Source: Sodalis ligni
Lineage (GTDB): Bacteria > Pseudomonadota > Gammaproteobacteria > Enterobacterales > Enterobacteriaceae
Assembly: GCF_016865525.2 (NCBI RefSeq)
Contig: NZ_CP075169.1
Span: 5,704,337-5,768,336 of the forward strand
Length of the DNA: 64,000 nt
Direction: 5' to 3'
Part shown: positions 63,001-64,000 of the stretch, in pieces
How positions within the stretch are numbered: the first letter of the stretch is position 1
How the letters are laid out: each line of letters begins with the position of its first letter
Notes under the pieces: model-generated
What the model was told of the DNA's origin: nothing
Seen by the model: only the letters and a program-made list of their open reading frames with translations
Database searches by the model: none
Translations under genes and position numbers: made by a program

Positions 63001-64000
63001 TCGGCAGCGGATGACAGGCTGTCGGCGGTGCCGATATTGATTTGCTGCTGTGATACCGTCAGGTAGCGCGCCCCCATATTGACGGCGCCCAGATTCAACG
63101 CCCCCGGCGCGGCAAAGGCGATAGTGCCTTCGGTCAGCAAGGATGCGCCGTTACCGTTATGGCGCCCGCCCCTTCGGAGCCCAGGAAATCCAGCCGGCCG
63201 TTGCCCACCGCCAGGATGGCCGGGTTGTCGAACGTCTGGCCGGCTATCAGGCCGTTGGCGTACACATAGCCCATATCGGAATCGATAACGTTATCGCCAA
63301 AACCGCGGGTATCAATGGTGGCGCCGTCCCCCACCGTAACATCATTGCCCACCAGGAACACCTGCCCGGCTTTCAGCGTGGCGTTATCCCCCAGCACCGC
63401 GCCGTTATGGAATTTGCCGTCATAACCAAAGTAGATGCGGGCGCTGTCCCCCAGCGAGGATTGTCCGTTAAAATAGCTCCAGGCGGCGCCGATCATCAAC
63501 GTCGGCGCTTTAAAATTGTTGACGTCGGTGTCCACCAGCGAAACATCGCCCGGTGTGGCCGCGGCCTGCCCATTGCGGATTTCCACCACCGATGGGCCGC
63601 CGGTGATGATCATGGCGCCGTCGATGCCCTTGGCCGCGCCGCTGTCCACCCCGCCGAACAGTACCGTACCGGCAAAACTCAGTGGCGTGCCGTCATCGCT
63701 TTGGGTCAAATCGAGGTTGAGCATCTTGCCGTCTTCCGGCAGACGCGTGCGCACCGTGCTGAACTGGTTGGCCTGCGCCTGGGCGAACTGGCTGTAGCTG
63801 GTTTCATTGTATTGCGCGTAGCGGCGCACCGTATCGGCGGAGCTGATGATAAGCCGGCTGGGCAAGGCGTCCTGCTGGCCGGTATTGGCGGGTTTGCAGC
63901 GGGCCGCTGGTGATCCAGGACCCGCCGGGCATCGCCACGGTGCCCGACATCGAGGGGATGGCCAGCGCACCCTGCTGCGGGCCAAGCTCTACGCGAAAAG
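57021..64000 (-). pseudogene. Filamentous haemagglutinin-like TpsA exoprotein (DUF3739), 5' end outside window, two frameshifts
   Basis: Giant secreted beta-helical protein, more than 2,300 residues here and unfinished at the right edge. Repeats of the type GGDITLSAGGNV, AGGNIGRDGLGDVYSG and TVNAGGTVYGG build the right-handed helix. The C-terminus is the DUF3739 region (PPGDIDLIAPLGTIDAGEAGIRVSGNVNIAALRVVNAENIQVQGKS.. NVGALTSASQAA), ending KLSM. Single-base shifts near 63890-63892 (ACCCGCC for ACCGCC) and near 63150 break it into three frames. The signal peptide and TPS domain lie outside. It is the expected cargo of TpsB at 48383. Confidence 0.85.

Noticed and set aside
63143..63913. Long plus-strand frame opposite the TpsA gene (and similar long plus frames at 59394-60569 and 61302-62012)
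   Set aside because: High-GC repetitive coding sequence commonly yields long antisense frames; no family sequence or start signals are seen.
1..64000. CRISPR arrays, tRNA and rRNA genes
   Set aside because: I looked for regularly spaced 28-37-bp repeats, cloverleaf-like GGTTCGANTCC motifs and rRNA-like sequence and found none.

Overview
The window looks like a chromosomal stretch of a GC-rich member of the Enterobacterales, most probably a Sodalis/Pectobacteriaceae-type bacterium. The grounds are an IraP-like anti-adapter, close RhaT/RhaB/RhaA and FucO relatives, several SymE-family genes, a DUF29 gene, an Rpn nuclease, and a good CRP site and sigma-32 promoter of enterobacterial form. The genus is inference. 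No rRNA, tRNA or CRISPR array was seen.

Left part (1-22.3 kb): catabolic and detoxification genes, mostly single genes facing their own regulators. In order: a cut aldo/keto reductase; a tandem palindromic repeat; a frameshifted old-yellow-enzyme gene facing an HxlR regulator; a second aldo/keto reductase; a possible P4-type regulatory relic; a DUF29-RibD-like overlapping pair; a hipA remnant; an orphan low-GC gene; rhaTBA divergent from fucO with a CRP site between; hsp20 with a sigma-32 promoter; a second flavin oxidoreductase facing a TetR gene across a 30-bp perfect palindrome; a MATE exporter; a YcaQ-type glycosylase; a FrnE-like DsbA protein behind a tiny coupled ORF; LysR; an SGNH hydrolase; and iraP.

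Middle (22.8-31 kb): a pentitol/D-xylulose regulon. The minus-strand operon is polyol dehydrogenase, xylulokinase, ABC ATPase (split by a frameshift), permease and binding protein. A D-lyxose isomerase-like gene and a LacI regulator run the other way. Two matching 18-bp operators lie 147 bp apart in the shared promoter. Then come a cyclic-nucleotide-domain MscS channel, an ExuT-like transporter, a GST with a decanucleotide repeat upstream, a SymE-like gene, an Rpn nuclease with a well-placed internal start (possible antitoxin), LysR and a PRISE-type reductase.

Right part (39.5-64 kb): a two-partner secretion (TPS) system coupled to its own energy module, all on the minus strand. The very large DUF3739-type filamentous exoprotein runs off the right end and carries two frameshifts here. 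The transporter operon is TpsB, an ExbB fused to DUF2341/LamG-like periplasmic domains, ExbD, TonB, a porin, a coiled-coil periplasmic protein, a YbjN-like protein, a PpiC isomerase, an exported TonB-C-like protein and a LysR regulator. It resembles the Pdt-type TPS loci of Pseudomonas. Between exoprotein and transporter operon sits about 6 kb of toxin-immunity material: a bacteriocin-like toxin whose toxic C-terminus is one base out of frame, its CdiI-like immunity gene with two frameshifts, and relics of at least two further CdiA-CT/immunity modules, one with a VENN motif, plus SymE-like pieces. Almost all lesions are single-base indels in short homopolymers, so true decay and sequencing error must be separated before any gene here is called dead.
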